From positions 186,001 through 250,000 of the forward strand of contig JACPDN010000005.1 of assembly GCA_016183985.1 (NCBI GenBank): a DNA stretch of 64,000 bases. The letters run 5' to 3'. The translations under genes and the position numbers were made by a program. The notes below the pieces were generated by a model. It saw only the letters and a list, made by a program, of their open reading frames with translations. It was not told the DNA's origin and made no database searches. This DNA comes from Pseudomonadota bacterium. GTDB taxonomy: Bacteria; Pseudomonadota; Alphaproteobacteria; Dongiales; Dongiaceae. Below are positions 9,870 through 19,131 of this stretch, in pieces (within the stretch, counting starts at the first letter, position 1; each line of letters opens with the position of its first letter).

Positions 9870-10249
9870 AGTATCGCCACGCAATCGATTTCAATGCGGG
9901 CGCCCAGGGCGAGGCCAGCAACGGCAATCCCGGAACGCGCCGGTTGGTGATCGCCGAAGAATTCGCCGTAGATCTTGTTGAAGGCGAAGAAGTCGCCCAT
10001 GTCGGCGAAATAGACCGTGCATTTGACAACGCGGTCGAGACTGGCACCGGCGGCGGCAAGCGCTTCCTTCATATAGGTCAGAGCTTGGCGTGCCTCGGAC
10101 TCCAACCCACCCGGCACAAGTTTGAGTTCGCCCGGCAAATGTCCGATGACGCCGGAAACATGGATCGTGTCGCCGGCACGAACTGCTGAGCAGAACGGCA
10201 GCACCTGAGGCAACGAGTCCAGGCGATAAGTTTGCAATTTCGTGACCAT
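9866..10249 (-). CDS. RidA family protein (YjgF/YER057c/UK114)
   Basis: 127 residues, the usual length. RidA proteins hydrolyse reactive enamine/imine intermediates made by PLP enzymes. The family signatures FCSAVRAGDTIHVSGVIG, the central LDRVVKCTVYFADMGDF and the C-terminal RIEIDCVAI, with the conserved substrate-binding arginine, are all present. It is convergent with the DUF429 gene and shares its CTAG stop. The adjacent gene upstream, on the other strand, is Gfa-like. Whether it is true RidA or a paralogue such as Rid4-7 cannot be decided by eye. Confidence 0.88.
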   Translation of the reverse strand: MVTKLQTYRLDSLPQVLPFCSAVRAGDTIHVSGVIGHLPGELKLVPGGLESEARQALTYMKEALAAAGASLDRVVKCTVYFADMGDFFAFNKIYGEFFGDHQPARSGIAVAGLALGARIEIDCVAIL

Positions 10250-10414
10250 CGACGTCTCCCCGTATTGGCAAGCTCGGCGCGATCTTTTCGCAGGCGCGGT
10301 AGAAAGCGCAAACGAAATATTCTGACCCTACCTTCTCCTCGACCCTGCGCGCAAAACGGGCTTAGGATCACGACGTCGTTCTGGAATGCATAAGATTTCT
10401 GGGAGGAAGAAAGA

Positions 10415-10984
10415 ATGGCTGTTTCAATTCATCCGGCCGTCGACAAGGGGTTCAAGCCGGCAAAGCCGGTTTTCGCCGGCGGCACTCTCCACTGCAAATG
10501 CGCCAAAGACCAGGTCGAAGTAAAGGTCGGCGGACAGACGGCGCACAACCATGTTTGTGGCTGCACGAAGTGCTGGAAGCCGGCGGGGGCACTTTTCAGC
10601 CAGATCGCCGTCGTATCGCGTGACAAGCTCAGTGTCACAAAGCATGCCGAGAAGTTGAAGGTCGTCGATACCAACGCGCCCCTGCAGCGCTACGCTTGCA
10701 CCGGCTGCGGCACGCATATGTATGCGCGCATCGAGAACAAGAACCATCCCCTCTATGGCCTCGACTTCGTTCATACCGAACTTTCAGATGAGGAAGGCTG
10801 GTCGCCGCCTGAATTCGCGGCCTTCGTGTCGTCGATCATCGAGAGCGGCGCAGATCCGGCCAATATGGGCGTGGTGCGCGGGCGGCTGCGGGAGCTAAAA
10901 CTGGAGCCCTATGATTGCCTGTCGCCGCCAATCATGGATCTCATTGCCACCCATACAGCAAAGCAGAAGGGCGTGTTGAAGTAG
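10415..10984 (+). CDS. gfa: Gfa-like glutathione-dependent formaldehyde-activating enzyme
   Basis: A 189-residue zinc protein of the GFA/CENP-V family, annotated as S-(hydroxymethyl)glutathione synthase. The zinc-binding cysteines are visible as C-x-C (LHCKCAK), CGCTKC and the later CTGCGTH. The length and the C-terminal segment ([20 protein letters not shown]) match Gfa rather than the shorter generic members. A strong ribosome site (GGGAGGAAGAAAG) precedes the ATG. No formaldehyde dehydrogenase gene is adjacent, so the link to formaldehyde detoxification rests on family resemblance. Confidence 0.88.
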   Translation: MAVSIHPAVDKGFKPAKPVFAGGTLHCKCAKDQVEVKVGGQTAHNHVCGCTKCWKPAGALFSQIAVVSRDKLSVTKHAEKLKVVDTNAPLQRYACTGCGTHMYARIENKNHPLYGLDFVHTELSDEEGWSPPEFAAFVSSIIESGADPANMGVVRGRLRELKLEPYDCLSPPIMDLIATHTAKQKGVLK

Positions 10985-10991
10985 CACCGCG

Positions 10992-11795
10992 TCAGACCAC
11001 ACTGACGTAATCAGGCACCTCGACGGCGAGCCCGTCAAAAGCGGGCTCGACGTTGGCGGGGCACTTTGCCTTGATCACATCGTAATCCACCATATGGTTC
11101 ATGTGGGTGAGGATGGTGTGCTTTGGTTTCAGCATCTCCACCCAAGCCAACGCCTTGTCGAAATGAGCATGCGTTATGTGCGGCTCGAAGCGCAGGCAAT
11201 CGACAATGAAGAGGTCGAGCCCTTCGAGCTTATCCAGGCTCTTGTCGGGCAGCTCTACGCAATCGGTTGAATAGGCTACATTGCCAATTCGATAGCCGGT
11301 CGACTTGCTCTCGAAACCGTGATCCTGCTCATACGGCGTGATGTCGATGCCGTTTACGCGAAACGATTGCTCGTTCACGAGATAGGATTGCAGGAACGGC
11401 TTGTAGAGATGGCCCGAGCCTTTGCTGTTCTGGGCAAAGGCATATTCAAAACGATGTCGTAGCGTGGACAACGTCTCCGTCGAGCCATAGACGGGGATGC
11501 GATTGTCGATCGATTTATCCTTGCTGCGCACGAAGCGCAGGTCGTCGATACCCTGGGTATGATCGGCATGATCATGCGTATAGAGCACGGCGTCGAGATG
11601 ATGGATGCCGGCATCGAGCGCCTGATCCCGGAAATCCGGGCTGCTGTCACAGATGATGTTGGTGTGATGCTGCTGCACCAGGATCGACACTCGTCGGCGA
11701 CGGTTTTTCGGATTGTCCGGATTGCACTGCCCCCAGCCCGGGCCGATCAGCGGCACGCCACCGGAGCCGCCACAACCGAGGACCGTGACCTTCAT
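10992..11795 (-). CDS. PhnP-like metallo-beta-lactamase fold hydrolase
   Basis: 267 residues. The metal-binding motif THDHADHTQGIDDLR gives the H-x-H-x-D-H signature of the MBL fold, and the start [17 protein letters not shown] with GQCNPDNPKNRRRR is typical of the PhnP/YcbJ-like branch (phosphodiesterases). Distal histidines appear in ILTHMNHMVDYD. No phn genes are nearby, so a role in phosphonate use is not supported. The start overlaps the tatD stop by 4 nt (ATGA). The pairing with tatD, metG and holB is common in alphaproteobacteria. Confidence 0.88.
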   Translation of the reverse strand: MKVTVLGCGGSGGVPLIGPGWGQCNPDNPKNRRRRVSILVQQHHTNIICDSSPDFRDQALDAGIHHLDAVLYTHDHADHTQGIDDLRFVRSKDKSIDNRIPVYGSTETLSTLRHRFEYAFAQNSKGSGHLYKPFLQSYLVNEQSFRVNGIDITPYEQDHGFESKSTGYRIGNVAYSTDCVELPDKSLDKLEGLDLFIVDCLRFEPHITHAHFDKALAWVEMLKPKHTILTHMNHMVDYDVIKAKCPANVEPAFDGLAVEVPDYVSVV

Positions 11796-12577
11796 GTCGC
11801 CGCCTTGGTGAATAGGCGATCGAAATTGGCAGTCGTCTTTGCGGCGAGATCCGGCAGCGACAGGCCGAGGAAATCGGCAACAAAGCTTGCCGTATGCTTC
11901 ACGAAAGCCGGTTCATTGCGCTTGCCGCGCATCGGGATCGGCGCCAGATAGGGTGAATCCGTCTCGACCAGCAAGCGGTCGTGCGGAATCGTCTTGGCAA
12001 CCTCGCGTAGTGCCGCGGCGCTCTTGAACGTCACGATGCCGGACAGCGAGATATAGAAGCCCATTTCCAGCGCCGCGTCGGCCAGATATTGGGTCGAGGT
12101 GAAGCAATGAATGACGCCGGTGAGGCCGCCCTTCTTGGCACCTTCCTGCAGCAGACGAACCGTATCTTCATCCGCATCGCGGCTATGCACCACGATCGGT
12201 AGCCCGGTCGCGCGCGACGCCTCAATATGGGTCGCAAAGACTTCCTGTTGCCGCTCGCGCGGGCTCTTGTCATAGAAGTAGTCGAGGCCAGCCTCACCGA
12301 TACCAACGACTTTGGGATGCTTGGCGAGTTCCACAAGCCGCGCCACATCGACATTCGGCTCATTCTCAGCCTCATGCGGGTGAATACCGACGGTGCAGCG
12401 GATGTTCTCACCCGCCTCGGCAACTTTCAGCACCTGCTCGAATTTGGTGACGCGCGTGCAGATCGTCAGCATGCGCTCGACGCCGTTCTCCTTGGCACGC
12501 GCCAGGACGGCGTCGAAATCTTCGCCGAAATCTTCAAAATCGAGATGGCAGTGGCTGTCGACGAGATTAAGGCTCAC
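11792..12577 (-). CDS. tatD: TatD family metal-dependent hydrolase (DNase)
   Basis: The track extends this frame to 12790 into metG, but the conserved protein begins with [14 protein letters not shown] place the start at the GTG at 12577, which overlaps the metG stop as GTGA and has AGAGG about 9 nt upstream, giving 261 residues. Metal ligands of the TIM-barrel amidohydrolase fold are visible: HCH, the GEAGLDYF glutamate, VHSRD, IHCFTS and ETDSPYLAP. The family has 3'-5' exonuclease/DNase activity linked to DNA repair and turnover. It is coupled to metG upstream and the MBL gene downstream. Confidence 0.93.
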   Translation of the reverse strand: MSLNLVDSHCHLDFEDFGEDFDAVLARAKENGVERMLTICTRVTKFEQVLKVAEAGENIRCTVGIHPHEAENEPNVDVARLVELAKHPKVVGIGEAGLDYFYDKSPRERQQEVFATHIEASRATGLPIVVHSRDADEDTVRLLQEGAKKGGLTGVIHCFTSTQYLADAALEMGFYISLSGIVTFKSAAALREVAKTIPHDRLLVETDSPYLAPIPMRGKRNEPAFVKHTASFVADFLGLSLPDLAAKTTANFDRLFTKAAT

Positions 12578-14127
12578 GACTTGGCCTCTTCCGCCTCGAC
12601 AAAGCGTGGGAAGATCGCTGTCGGCGCCGGTAAGGTCGTGCCGCCCTTGATCCGTGTCTTGCCGCCAAGATGCGCGAAGGTGCGTTCGCCTGCTGGAATG
12701 CCAAGGATATCGAGCAGCTTTGCAGTCGCCTCCGGCATGACCGGCTGACTGAGGATCGCCACCTGGCGCAGAACTTCGGCCGTCACCCATAGGACCGTGC
12801 CGAAGCGCTCCGGATTGCTCTTGCGCAGAGCCCAGGGTTCATTGCCGGCGAAATAGCGATTGGCCTCGGCCACCACGGCCCAGGTCGAGGTCAGTATCTG
12901 ATGAAGCGCAAAATCGCCCATGCTCTCACGCGCCTTGGCGATGAGAGCGTCAACTTGTCCCAGCATTGCCTTGTCATCGTCGTTGAGTGCGCCGGGTTCC
13001 GGCAACTTCCCGTCGAGGTTCTTGGCAATCATCGACAGCGAACGCTGCGCCAGATTGCCAAGGTCGTTGGCAAGATCGGCATTCATACGCTGCACGATCG
13101 CTTCCGGGCTGTAACTGCCATCCTGGCCGAACGGCACCTCGCGCAGGAAGAAATAGCGCATCGCGTCGATGCCATAAACCTTGGCGAGATTGAACGGGTC
13201 GATCACGTTGCCGACCGATTTCGACATCTTCTCGCCCTTGTTGAACAAGAAGCCGTGGCAGAAAACGCGCTTAGGCAGTGGCAGGCCGGCCGACATCAGG
13301 AAAGCCGGCCAATAGACGGTGTGGAAGCGCACGATATCCTTGCCGATGATATGCACATCAGCCGGCCAGAACTTGGCGCGTTGGCCGGTTGTCTCCGGCC
13401 AACCTGTCGCGGTCACGTAATTGGTGAGCGCGTCGACCCAGACATACATGATGTGCTTCGGATTGCCCGGCACCGGGATGCCCCAATCAAAGGTCGTGCG
13501 GCTGATGGAAAGATCCTTCAAACCACCTTTGACAAAGCTCATCACCTCATTGCGGCGGGCATCTGGGCCGATAAAATTCGGGATACGCTCATAAAGATCC
13601 ACCAGCTTCTGCTGGTAGTTGGAAAGGCGGAAGAAATAGCTCTCCTCTTCCACCCACTCGACCGGTGTGCCGGTGGGCGCAAAGCGCTTGCCGTCGGCGT
13701 TGAGGGTCAGCTCGCTTTCGTCGTAATAGGCTTCGTCGCGCACCGAATACCAGCCGGCATATTTGTCGAGATAGATGTCGCCGGCCGCTTCCATCTTCTG
13801 CCAGAGCGCGGCGCAGGTCTTGTAGTGGCGCTCTTCCGACGTGCGAATGTAGTCGTCATTCGACGAGTTGAGCGCAGGGCCCATATCGCGAAAGCGCGCG
13901 GTGTTGCGATCGGCAAGTTCCTTGGCGCTGATGCCTTCGCGTTCAGCGGTCTGCTGCATCTTCTGGCCGTGTTCGTCGGAGCCGGTCAAAAAGAAGACGT
14001 CGCGGCCATCCAGACGCATGAAACGTGCGATCGCGTCCGTGGCGATCAGCTCGTAGCCATGGCCGATATGCGGCGCACCGTTCGGGTACGCGATGGCGGT
14101 GGTGATATAGAACGTCTCTTTCGACAT
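12574..14127 (-). CDS. metG: Methionyl-tRNA synthetase
   Basis: Class I aminoacyl-tRNA synthetase of about 517 residues. It has the HIGH motif (PHIGHGYE), the KMSKS loop ([11 protein letters not shown]) and the connective-peptide region. It is the short form without the C-terminal tRNA-binding (EMAP) extension. The track starts at 14148, but the ATG at 14127 ([10 protein letters not shown]) fits family N-termini and is preceded by TTGGAACAA. It sits between holB and tatD in one co-directional run. The gap to holB carries a REP-like repeat. Confidence 0.97.
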   Translation of the reverse strand: MSKETFYITTAIAYPNGAPHIGHGYELIATDAIARFMRLDGRDVFFLTGSDEHGQKMQQTAEREGISAKELADRNTARFRDMGPALNSSNDDYIRTSEERHYKTCAALWQKMEAAGDIYLDKYAGWYSVRDEAYYDESELTLNADGKRFAPTGTPVEWVEEESYFFRLSNYQQKLVDLYERIPNFIGPDARRNEVMSFVKGGLKDLSISRTTFDWGIPVPGNPKHIMYVWVDALTNYVTATGWPETTGQRAKFWPADVHIIGKDIVRFHTVYWPAFLMSAGLPLPKRVFCHGFLFNKGEKMSKSVGNVIDPFNLAKVYGIDAMRYFFLREVPFGQDGSYSPEAIVQRMNADLANDLGNLAQRSLSMIAKNLDGKLPEPGALNDDDKAMLGQVDALIAKARESMGDFALHQILTSTWAVVAEANRYFAGNEPWALRKSNPERFGTVLWVTAEVLRQVAILSQPVMPEATAKLLDILGIPAGERTFAHLGGKTRIKGGTTLPAPTAIFPRFVEAEEAKS

Positions 14128-14156
14128 GATTTGTTCCAACGTAGTCATATTTTGCT

Positions 14157-14222
14157 GTCATCCCCCGCGAAGACGGGGGATCCACGAGTTGCTTTTCTTC
14201 TGAGGCGAAAAACTCGTGGATG
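14157..14222. repeat. REP-like double hairpin between holB and metG
   Basis: Two inverted repeats side by side: CCCCCG-cgaaga-CGGGGG (6-bp stem) and, right after it, TCCACGAGTT ... AACTCGTGGA (10-bp stem, about 20-nt loop). The sequence GTCATCCCCCGCGAAGACGG resembles the dispersed extragenic palindromes seen in many alphaproteobacteria. No gene is predicted across it, and it fills most of the 135-nt gap. It could also act as an mRNA processing or attenuation hairpin for metG. I did not find a second copy in this window by eye. Confidence 0.6.
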
Positions 14223-14262
14223 GTCAACCACAGCGGACGGCCAACCATGACGATAAAGTGGG

Positions 14263-15396
14263 CTACCGCCCCGGCGATGCCAGAACAAGCCACGCTGTGA
14301 CCCAGGCCTGCTTTCGGTCCAGATTGGCGCTGGCGACCCTGGCGAACAGCCGAGTGACCTTTTCCCATGATTGCAGCCAGTGATCAAGGCTGGCCGCCCC
14401 CATCAAGCGCCGCATCAGCCCGCTTTCGCCGGGAAAAACCTCAGGCATTTGAGGATCTTGCACCGCAGACCAGCGGATGAAACGGGTCAGCCACCAGTCG
14501 AGGAGCGAAACCGCGATCTCGAATTGTCCCTCGCCGCCCTTCCCGGCCAGCTTGTCGCCCAAGCGATGCAGGATGTTCGGGTCATAATTCGGCCAAGTCG
14601 ACAGCAGCTGCGCCATGGATTGGAAAAGATCGAGCCCGCTGCTGTCGCTGCCGAACTCGATCGCCCGCCCAACTGACCCCTCGGCAAGGGCCGTGCACAA
14701 GGCCAATTCAGTGCTGCCCAGATCAACCCCATGCCGCTTCAATTCGGCGATGACCGCCTCGGTCGGCAAAGGCTCCAGGGCCAATTTGCGACAGCGCGAG
14801 CGGATCGTCGGCAGCAGCCGGCCCGGCGCATGGGAAGTCAGCAGGATGACGGTACGCGGCCGCGGCTCCTCCAGGATCTTCAGAAGGGCATTGGCGGCAT
14901 TTCGGTTGAGTTCGTCGGCGCTATCCACGACCAGGACGCGCCAATGGGACTCCCCGGGCGTCATGTGGAGGAAGTCGATCGCTCCACGAACTTCGTCGAT
15001 CGTGATTTCTGCGCGAAGCTTGCCCGTTTTTTCGTTCACCGTGCGGCGCAGCACCCTGAGATCGGAGTGCGAAAGCTCCCTGACGCGTCGGAAAATGGGA
15101 TGATCTACCGGAATGTCCAGATCGGCTAATTCGGGGGCGGCGGCCGGCGCCGGTTCATCCCCAAAAAGGCCCGCCCCGGCCGGTTCCGCCGTCGGTGCCA
15201 TGAGCCCATGGCTAAGCAGGAAACGCGTCATCCGGAAGGCGAGTGTTGCCTTGCCGATACCGCGCGGGCCTGTAATCAACCAGGCATGGGGCATTCGGCC
15301 CGACTGATAAGCGCGCAGGAAGGAATCCTCGGCCCCATGATGACCGACAAGATAGGGAGTGGCTTCCGGCCCCGGAACAGCGGTTTCTTCGCTCAT
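14263..15396 (-). CDS. holB: DNA polymerase III delta' subunit
   Basis: This 377-residue clamp-loader subunit has a P-loop GPRGIGKATLAFRM, a sensor region LLKILEEPRPRTVILLTSHAPG and the SRCRKL motif. As is typical for delta', it is followed by a helical clamp-loader collar region. Tmk lies immediately upstream (gap 3 nt), as in many bacteria where tmk-holB are adjacent. The protein ends before the REP-like repeat. Confidence 0.92.
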   Translation of the reverse strand: MSEETAVPGPEATPYLVGHHGAEDSFLRAYQSGRMPHAWLITGPRGIGKATLAFRMTRFLLSHGLMAPTAEPAGAGLFGDEPAPAAAPELADLDIPVDHPIFRRVRELSHSDLRVLRRTVNEKTGKLRAEITIDEVRGAIDFLHMTPGESHWRVLVVDSADELNRNAANALLKILEEPRPRTVILLTSHAPGRLLPTIRSRCRKLALEPLPTEAVIAELKRHGVDLGSTELALCTALAEGSVGRAIEFGSDSSGLDLFQSMAQLLSTWPNYDPNILHRLGDKLAGKGGEGQFEIAVSLLDWWLTRFIRWSAVQDPQMPEVFPGESGLMRRLMGAASLDHWLQSWEKVTRLFARVASANLDRKQAWVTAWLVLASPGR

Positions 15397-15399
15397 GGC

Positions 15400-16029
15400 C
15401 TAGAGGCTGATGCCGAAACGCTGATGGATCAAGCCCACAATGTCGGCGGCGATTACGGCCCGCTCTCGCGCCGCATCGACTATTCGGCAGCGCTCTGGAT
15501 CTGCGGCAGCCAATTGCCGGAAACCGTCGCCTAAGCGGCGGTGGAAGTCGATGCCCATCCGCTCGTAGCGTTGCTGGGTCTCCGCCCTCGCCAATCCCTT
15601 CTCGACGGCCAAGTCCATTACGACGGTGAGGCCCGGCTCCGTCGCGCCCACAATGTGCCGTCGCAGGGCCCATAGCCAGTCGAGATCGAGACCCTGCCCG
15701 TAGCCCTGATAGGCCAGCGTGCTGTCGGCGAAGCGATCGCAAAGAACCCATTTACCAGCTGCCAGAGCAGGCCGAATGATGCGCGCCAGATGTTCGGCAC
15801 GGGCAGCAAAATGCAGGAGGGCTTCCGTCTCGGCCTGCCAGCGACCGGCCCCGCCTTCGACCAGTAGCTTGCGGATCTGTTCAGCACCTTCGGTGCCGCC
15901 GGGCTCGCGCGTGACCTCGACCGCGTGGCCGGCGGCCAGCAGGGTGTCCGCCAGCAATCGGATCTGGGTCGACTTGCCAGCGCCCTCGCCGCCTTCGAAC
16001 GTAATGAAGTGCAGCGGCCCTGCCGGCAT
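15400..16029 (-). CDS. tmk: Thymidylate kinase
   Basis: dTMP to dTDP kinase, 209 residues from the ATG at 16029 (MPAGPLHFITFEGGEG). The track's longer start at 16119 lies inside the upstream carboxypeptidase gene and adds a non-conserved leader, so I reject it. The P-loop FEGGEGAGKSTQ, the DR(F/Y) motif CDRFADSTLAYQGYG and the lid region are all present. It begins 7 nt after the stop of the D-Ala-D-Ala carboxypeptidase gene and is followed closely by holB. Confidence 0.95.
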   Translation of the reverse strand: MPAGPLHFITFEGGEGAGKSTQIRLLADTLLAAGHAVEVTREPGGTEGAEQIRKLLVEGGAGRWQAETEALLHFAARAEHLARIIRPALAAGKWVLCDRFADSTLAYQGYGQGLDLDWLWALRRHIVGATEPGLTVVMDLAVEKGLARAETQQRYERMGIDFHRRLGDGFRQLAAADPERCRIVDAARERAVIAADIVGLIHQRFGISL

Positions 16030-16036
16030 CAGCAGA

Positions 16037-17179
16037 TCAATTCGAGCCGAAGACGAAGTGCTGCATAGCGGCGGCAACACGACCGCCGAAGCCAAGATCC
16101 GCCACATCTTTGGCGGCAACCAGCTTGGCCTTTGCCTGCGGCATACCGGGGATGTCGATCAACAGTTCACCAATCTCCTGACCCTTGGCAATGGGCGCGG
16201 CGACTGGGCCTTGATAAACCGCCTTGGCGACGATCTTCTCACGCTCGGAACGTGGCAGGGTGACGAGGAGATCGCTCTCAACCGTGAGCGGTACGGTCTT
16301 TTCGGCCCCCATCCAAACCTCAGCCTCGCCCAGAACTGTGCCCGGTGTGGCAATGGTGTAGTTGCCATATTCACGAAAAGCCCAATCGAGCAGCCCACCA
16401 GCCTCGTCGGCGCGCTCCTGCATGCCGTTGAGACCATGGACCACCATGATGATGCGGCGCCCGTCGCGGACGGCCGAAGCCGTAAGGCCGAACCCCGCCT
16501 CCTCGGTATGACCGGTCTTCAGGCCGTCGACCCCCGAGCCCTGCCGGTACAGCAATGGGTTGCGGTTGCCCTGCTTGATGCCGTGCCAGGTGAATTCATG
16601 CTCGGAGAAGAACTTGTAGTATTCAGGGAAATCATCGATGAGGTGACGCGCCAAGATCGCCAAATCCTTAGCCGTCATCAGATGATTGGGATCCGGCAGG
16701 CCAGAGGCATTGACGAAGTTGCTGTCGGTCAGGCCGATCTCCTTGGCCTTCTTGTTCATGCGATCGGCGAAGGCTTCCTCCGACCCAGCCAGCCCCTCGG
16801 CAACGACGACGCAGGCATCGTTACCCGACTGGATAATGATGCCGCGGATGAGATCCTCAATCGCGATCGAAGAATTGATCTCGACGAACATCTTCGAGCC
16901 TTGGGTGGACCAGGCTTTCTCGCTGACATGGAACGTGTCGGTCAACTTGACGTCGCCGCGCTTCAGCGCATCGAAGAGCATGTAGATAGTCATCAGCTTG
17001 CTCATCGACGCCGGGTGAAGGCGTTCGGTCGCGAGCTTGTCGAAAAGGACGGCACCGGTCGTGTAATCAACGATGTAGGCGTGCTGTGCGTTGGTGACGA
17101 GCGGTTCAGCATCCGCACGAGGGGCGATGCCCAGCACCAGACCCGTCGCGACGATACCCGCCAGCAATGACTTCAGCAT
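16037..17179 (-). CDS. dacC: D-alanyl-D-alanine carboxypeptidase (PBP5/6 type)
   Basis: This 380-residue periplasmic DD-carboxypeptidase trims peptidoglycan pentapeptides. It has a signal peptide (hydrophobic residues 5-19, likely cleavage after RADA). The active-site triad of the penicillin-binding fold is complete: S58-M-S-K61, S118-G-N120 and K221-T-G223. A PBP5-type beta-rich C-terminal domain follows (about residues 280-370). It is the first gene of the run dacC-tmk-holB-metG-tatD, with rlpA upstream in the same direction across a 103-nt gap. A paralogue of different architecture lies at 36.7 kb. Confidence 0.93.
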   Translation of the reverse strand: MLKSLLAGIVATGLVLGIAPRADAEPLVTNAQHAYIVDYTTGAVLFDKLATERLHPASMSKLMTIYMLFDALKRGDVKLTDTFHVSEKAWSTQGSKMFVEINSSIAIEDLIRGIIIQSGNDACVVVAEGLAGSEEAFADRMNKKAKEIGLTDSNFVNASGLPDPNHLMTAKDLAILARHLIDDFPEYYKFFSEHEFTWHGIKQGNRNPLLYRQGSGVDGLKTGHTEEAGFGLTASAVRDGRRIIMVVHGLNGMQERADEAGGLLDWAFREYGNYTIATPGTVLGEAEVWMGAEKTVPLTVESDLLVTLPRSEREKIVAKAVYQGPVAAPIAKGQEIGELLIDIPGMPQAKAKLVAAKDVADLGFGGRVAAAMQHFVFGSN

Positions 17180-17282
17180 ATTTCCGACCTCAGAAACCCA
17201 AATAGACTCGCGCCCCGACGGCGCTTTAGCGCGGCAAATTGACCCTCGGCCTCAGCGACGTCAAGCAACATCCGGCGCCCGC

Positions 17283-18236
17283 TCAATTGACGGCGATCCG
17301 TGCGTCAGGATGGCCGGTGTCGATCAGCTTTTGGAGCAAGGCGTCGGCCTCCTCGACAGATCCGATTGGCCCCAATTGCACACGGTAGAAACGCTGCTGG
17401 TTGAGCAGGAACTGCGTAATACGCGTCTGATGGCCAAGATTGGTCAACTTCATCTGCAGCTGCTGTGCGTTCTGCTGCCGTAGAAAGGCACCCGCCTGGA
17501 TGAAGATATTGCTTGGCTTAACCGGCACCACGGAGACCTGGCCCGTCGGCTTCGGTACCTGAACGTTGCCAACGGCCGACGTCTTAACCGTTTGGGACGG
17601 CTGGACAGGTGCCGGTACGGCGCCCCCACCGGCAGGCGGCAGGGCCTGGGCCGTCACCGTACCAGCCGGTGCTGCCTGCGGGGCCGGGCTGAATGAATCA
17701 CCGCCGCCTTGAGAGGATGCCTTTGCAGCCAGCATCATGCTCTCGTCCTTCATGACCTGGACCCGGACCTTGGCGGTCCCGTTCTGCTCGAAGCCAAGCA
17801 GCTGGGCGCCGCGGCGCGACATATCGATGATGCGGTTGTTGACGAAGGGGCCGCGATCATTGATGCGCACGACGATGGAGTGGCCGTTCTCAAGATTGGT
17901 AACGCGTACCAGCGATGGCATGGGCAGCGTCTTATGTGCCGCCGTCAGATCATTTTCGTCATAGGTTTCGCCGTTGGCCGTCGCCTTGCTGTGGAAACCA
18001 GGCCCGTACCAGGAAGCGATGCCCGTTTCATCATAGCCGTAATCAGGCTGCGGATAGTACCAGACGCCCCCCACCTGATAGGGCTTGCCGACCTTGTAAG
18101 GCCCGGTGACCTCGGGTTCCTGGCGCGTAACGACCTTCGTGGTCTCGACGGCGAGATTGGTCTCGGCACAAGCTGCCATCAAGCCCAGCAGCGCCATCGC
18201 CACCAGAACACGTTGAAAACCTCGAAACCCCCGCAT
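17283..18236 (-). CDS. rlpA: RlpA-like septal lytic transglycosylase lipoprotein
   Basis: A 317-residue outer-membrane lipoprotein. It has a lipobox LMAAC at residues 19-23, a double-psi beta-barrel domain (GIASWYGPGFHSKATANGE, then RVNDRGPFV with the catalytic aspartate) and a Pro/Ala-rich linker. The C-terminal SPOR domain (IFIQAGAFLRQQNAQQL ... FYRVQLGPI) binds denuded septal glycan. In the characterised Pseudomonas protein it cleaves denuded glycan strands during division. Its position beside dacC is usual. Confidence 0.94.
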   Translation of the reverse strand: MRGFRGFQRVLVAMALLGLMAACAETNLAVETTKVVTRQEPEVTGPYKVGKPYQVGGVWYYPQPDYGYDETGIASWYGPGFHSKATANGETYDENDLTAAHKTLPMPSLVRVTNLENGHSIVVRINDRGPFVNNRIIDMSRRGAQLLGFEQNGTAKVRVQVMKDESMMLAAKASSQGGGDSFSPAPQAAPAGTVTAQALPPAGGGAVPAPVQPSQTVKTSAVGNVQVPKPTGQVSVVPVKPSNIFIQAGAFLRQQNAQQLQMKLTNLGHQTRITQFLLNQQRFYRVQLGPIGSVEEADALLQKLIDTGHPDARIAVN

Positions 18237-18542
18237 GTGGACCGCCCGGACCCCAGAATCATCAAGATATAGTGGAAATATGAGGACTTAACCTATCCGT
18301 CCAAGCGCCAATAGGCAAGATCACAAGTCCGATATCGCAGCCGTTCCGGGGACTTAGTATTGGCTCTGATTGTGCCTAATACGCGCATATAAAATGCCGA
18401 TTAACCTCTATTCGTAATGCCTAAGTGGCAGTGCGTCGTGATGCTGAACGATTTACCCCGAGCCGTCGCTGGCGCCAGGCCCATTCGGCCGGCGCCGCCC
18501 TTGATTTGCACCGCCGGGGCCGCTAAGCACCTCCCGGCATGC
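18237..18542. other. 306-nt gap between rlpA and tRNA-Ser
   Basis: No open frame with coding character is visible. The rlpA side should hold the rlpA promoter (minus strand). The tRNA side is GC-rich and contains the promoter-like pair listed next. The stretch at 18320-18420 is comparatively AT-rich (GCATATAAAATGCC) and may hold a second promoter. Otherwise I see nothing in it. Confidence 0.5.
18501..18529 (+). promoter_or_regulatory. Putative sigma70-type promoter of tRNA-Ser
   Basis: TTGATT (18501-18506) and TAAGCA (18524-18529) are separated by exactly 17 bp. The predicted transcription start lies about 7 nt before the tRNA 5' end, which fits a short tRNA leader. The -10 box is a weak match, so this is a proposal only. 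Confidence 0.4.
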
Positions 18543-18632
18543 GGAAGGGTGGCCGAGTGGTTTAAGGCAGCGGTCTTGAAAACCGCCGTGGGTGCAAGCT
18601 CACCGTGGGTTCGAATCCCACCCCTTCCGCCA
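18543..18632 (+). tRNA. tRNA-Ser (anticodon UGA)
   Basis: Cloverleaf read directly. The acceptor arm GGAAGGG (18543-18549) pairs with CCCTTCC (18622-18628), with discriminator G and an encoded CCA (18630-18632). The anticodon stem GCGGT/ACCGC encloses loop CTTGAAA with anticodon TGA at 18577-18579. A long variable arm (GTGGGTGCAAGCTCAC) marks class II serine tRNA, and the T-arm GTGGG TTCGAAT CCCAC is present. Length is 90 nt with CCA. It reads UCA and other UCN codons. Confidence 0.97.
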
Positions 18633-18649
18633 CGTTCCGCCGAATGTGG

Positions 18650-19045
18650 CTACGAGAGACAATCCAACATCCATTGGACGCCGAACCGGTCGGTGAGTTT
18701 GCCGTAATAACTTCCCCATGGCTGTACCGCGAGCGGCGTCGTTACCTTGCCGCCATTGGCGAGCTTCGCGAACAGTCTGTCGGTCGCCGAACGATCATCC
18801 ATGATGAGAATGTGAGAAGATCCCCGCATCGGTTCTGCATCGTGATTGTCCGATGCGAAGAACAGGAGTCCTGGCCCCTCGAAGCGGGCGTGCATCACTT
18901 TGCCTTTCATTGCCTCGCTGGCGATCGGGATGCCGTGGTCACCATGGCGCATGAGCGCCGTAATGCGGCCAAGCCCACACTCCGTGTAGAAGGCAAGGGC
19001 CGCCTCGCATTGAGTGGTAAAGAAGAGATAGTTCGCGAGCTGCAT
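18650..19045 (-). CDS. VOC family (PhnB/glyoxalase-like) protein
   Basis: A 131-residue single-domain protein with the vicinal-oxygen-chelate fold pattern of the PhnB-like group. It opens with ANYLFFTTQCEAALAFYTECGLG, has a central HARFEGPGLLFFASDN and ends with PWGSYYGKLTDRFGVQWML. Members of this group mostly lack a known substrate, and several are lactoylglutathione-lyase or antibiotic-resistance relatives without catalytic proof. It lies 3' to tRNA-Ser on the opposite strand. There is no clear operon partner. Confidence 0.8.
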   Translation of the reverse strand: MQLANYLFFTTQCEAALAFYTECGLGRITALMRHGDHGIPIASEAMKGKVMHARFEGPGLLFFASDNHDAEPMRGSSHILIMDDRSATDRLFAKLANGGKVTTPLAVQPWGSYYGKLTDRFGVQWMLDCLS

Positions 19046-19131
19046 GCATGATCTCCACGCGGTGCCGGGCCGCGCCAGACAAATGCTGTGCGCGGCCCGG
19101 TATCATCAAATGTTGCCAGGTCCGGGAAGCG

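Noticed and set aside
12578-12790. Longer tatD start given by the track
   Set aside because: The extra 71 residues are a shadow of metG; the conserved DSHCHLDF begins right after the GTG at 12577.
12901-14250. 449-aa plus-strand ORF across metG
   Set aside because: It is antisense to metG, whose HIGH and KMSKS motifs are in the other frame. Composition is that of a high-GC shadow frame, and its C-terminal end is only the translated REP-like repeat.
16030-16119. Longer tmk start given by the track
   Set aside because: The added 30 residues lie inside the dacC reading region and precede the conserved N-terminus; the ATG at 16029 leaves a 7-nt gap.
15719-17170. 483-aa plus-strand ORF opposite tmk and dacC
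   Set aside because: Antisense to two well-supported genes with full catalytic motifs. No recognisable domain.
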